From CAYGZA01 sp964354135 (lineage in GTDB: Bacteria > Planctomycetota > Planctomycetia > Pirellulales > Thermoguttaceae), in contig CAYGZA010000063.1 in assembly GCA_964354135.1 (NCBI GenBank), positions 1 through 23,558 on the forward strand: 23,558 nucleotides of DNA. The letters are read 5' to 3'. The notes under the pieces are model-generated. The model worked only from the letters and a program-made list of their open reading frames with translations, made no database searches and was not told the origin of the DNA. The position numbers were made by a program, and so were the translations under genes. Positions 22,087-23,558 of the stretch are shown piece after piece. Position 1 is the first letter of the stretch, and every line of letters starts with the position of its first letter.

Positions 22087-23558
22087 ATGAGTAGGTACAT
22101 GACGCCCTCGTTCTTCTTTCTGCTCCTGGCCGCTGCCTCCGCCGCCGACGCGGCGGCGGTCGCGCCCACCCAGGACGAGATGTCCGAGGCTCGCCGTTGG
22201 GTCGCGGCGAAGCTGGAGCACGCTCCCGAGCCCCAGGAGAAGCCGCCGGGGCTCCACGTTCTCCAGACCTACGGCCCCGTCACCCTGAACACCCACTCCG
22301 ACGTGCCGCTCAAGCTCGGAGGCAAGATCTACACGCGCGGCTTTTACTGCCACGCCAACAGCAGGATCGCCGTGCGACTCCCCGGGTCGGGCAAGACGTT
22401 CACGGCCTCGGTGGGCGTCAATAGCAACTACATGACTTCCGGCGGCCGGGGCAGCATCGTTTGCTCGGTCCACGTGGCCGGCAAGGAAGTTTTCCGCTCC
22501 GGCGTCCTCCGCGAGGGGATGGCCCCGCTGCCGGTCCGGGTCGATTTGAACGGCGCCGCCGAATTCACCGTTCAGGTGAACGACGCGGGCGACGGCATCT
22601 CCTGCGACCAGTCCGCGTGGGTCGATGCCCAAGTTACGCTGGCCGACGGCAAGACCTTGTGGCTGGGCGACATGCCGCTTTTTGGACTCAAGCGCGGCCC
22701 GTACACCGCGGAGCCGCCGTTCTCGTTCACCTATGGCGGCAAGCCCTCCGCGGAGCTGCTCAAGGCGTGGGACCGCAAGCACGCCGCACGCAAGCTCGAC
22801 GAGAAGCGGACCGAGCATACGTGGCTCTACGCGGACCCTAAGACGGGCTTGCTCGTGCGCTGGGTCGCCGTCGAGTATCACGACTTTCCGACGGTGGAGT
22901 GGACGCTCTACTTCAAGAATGCCGGCCGGGCCGACACGCTGATCCTGGCCGCGGTCCAGCCGCTGGACACGCGTCTGGAACGCGATGCAGAAGGCGAGTT
23001 CACCTTGCACCATCACACCGGCGACAACTGCACGCCGGACAGCTACCAGCCGCACCAGTTGCGCCTGGAGCCCAAGGCCGAGCACCGTTTCGCTCCCAAC
23101 GGCGGCCGCCCGACCACCGGGTCTTACCCCTATTTCAACGTCGAGTGGCCGGGCGAGGGGGTCATTGCCGTAATCGGCTGGCCCGGCCAATGGGAGGCCC
23201 GGTTTACGCGCGACGCCGCGGGCGGGCTGCGGATCGCCGCCGGGCAGCAGTTGACCCGCTTCCGCCTGCACCCCGGCGAAGAGGTCCGCACGCCGCTCGT
23301 GGCCCTGCAATTCTGGAAGGGCGACCGCATCCGGGCCCAGAACACCTGGCGGCGGTGGATGCTCGCCCACAATCTGCCGCGGCCCGGCGGAAACCTCCCC
23401 GCGCCGATCCTCTCCTCGTGCAGCGGCGGGTTCTTCCCGGGCCTGAAGTGCAACGAGAAGGACGAGCTGCGGTTCATCGACGCATACTCGCGGGAGAAAA
23501 TCCCGTTTGGCTATTGGTGGATGGACGCCGGCTGGTACCCCTGCGGGGACGGCTGGCC
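22087..23558 (+). CDS. Secreted NPCBM-domain GH36-like glycoside hydrolase (partial)
   Basis: The first 490 residues of a gene cut by the right edge. It begins one base after the preceding stop codon, with GGGAG nine bases upstream. A signal peptide (YMTPSFFFLLLAAASAADAA) is followed by an NPCBM-type carbohydrate-binding domain (about 55-205). Its marks are GKIYTRGFYCHANSRIAVRLPG, VGVNSNYMTSGGRGSIVCSV and ISCDQSAWVDAQVTLADG, shown here in separate pieces. A beta-sandwich of the kind preceding GH36 barrels follows (YHDFPTVEWTLYFKN; VEWPGEGVIAVIGWPGQW), and the barrel starts near the edge with FGYWWMDAGWYPC, the clan GH-D first strand. Alpha-galactosidase or a related retaining activity is likely; the catalytic aspartates lie beyond the window. 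Confidence 0.85.
   Translation, partial: MSRYMTPSFFFLLLAAASAADAAAVAPTQDEMSEARRWVAAKLEHAPEPQEKPPGLHVLQTYGPVTLNTHSDVPLKLGGKIYTRGFYCHANSRIAVRLPGSGKTFTASVGVNSNYMTSGGRGSIVCSVHVAGKEVFRSGVLREGMAPLPVRVDLNGAAEFTVQVNDAGDGISCDQSAWVDAQVTLADGKTLWLGDMPLFGLKRGPYTAEPPFSFTYGGKPSAELLKAWDRKHAARKLDEKRTEHTWLYADPKTGLLVRWVAVEYHDFPTVEWTLYFKNAGRADTLILAAVQPLDTRLERDAEGEFTLHHHTGDNCTPDSYQPHQLRLEPKAEHRFAPNGGRPTTGSYPYFNVEWPGEGVIAVIGWPGQWEARFTRDAAGGLRIAAGQQLTRFRLHPGEEVRTPLVALQFWKGDRIRAQNTWRRWMLAHNLPRPGGNLPAPILSSCSGGFFPGLKCNEKDELRFIDAYSREKIPFGYWWMDAGWYPCGDGW

Overview
The window is GC-rich and gene-dense. It looks like a chromosomal segment from a member of the Planctomycetota or a close relative. The evidence is the combination of Tat-signal Gfo/Idh/MocA proteins, secreted glycoside hydrolases (GH29, GH2, an NPCBM plus GH36-like protein), a secreted PQQ-type beta-propeller, DUF4139-type secreted proteins and intergenic palindromes and heptamer repeats. 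This placement is inferred from gene content; no rRNA or other marker gene is present.

Left part (1-6331), regulation and housekeeping. A possible gene start runs off the left edge on the minus strand. It is followed by a palindromic repeat and a strong-looking promoter driving a response regulator fused to an RsbW-like ATPase domain. That gene converges with, and overlaps by 11 bases, a membrane-anchored coiled-coil protein whose GGDEF domain has a destroyed signature (TGQRF). Next come a 145-bp fold-back element, a tandem array of twenty 7-bp units, an ABC-F ATPase on the minus strand, and a promoter with a two-gene DUF104/PIN toxin-antitoxin operon.

Middle (6332-15212). A secreted alpha-L-fucosidase (GH29 plus F5/8-type C domain) and a secreted PQQ-like propeller each have their own candidate promoter. 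Two tandem secreted proteins that look like diverged DUF4139 paralogues follow. On the opposite strand is a MazG-like nucleotide pyrophosphohydrolase followed by a two-TM membrane GTPase. A second, diverged copy of the heptamer repeat falls in the predicted leader of that operon.

Right part (15394-23558), a polysaccharide or sugar-processing locus. A Tat-exported Gfo/Idh/MocA oxidoreductase is transcribed divergently from a large secreted GH2 enzyme. The GH2 protein has a jelly-roll-like domain inserted between its two catalytic glutamates and a GATase-like C-terminal domain. Downstream, after two hairpins, lie a Tat-exported protein of unknown function with a CxCxxC motif and, one base later, an NPCBM/GH36-like protein cut by the right edge. 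The likely shared role is stepwise extracytoplasmic breakdown of a fucose- and galactose- or glucuronate-containing glycan; substrate and concerted action are inference.

The least explained features are the linked heptamer-array and fold-back loci, the degenerate GGDEF protein paired with the REC-ATPase, the GH2 insertion and the CxCxxC Tat protein. I do not see a phage, a CRISPR array, an intact insertion sequence or any RNA gene.
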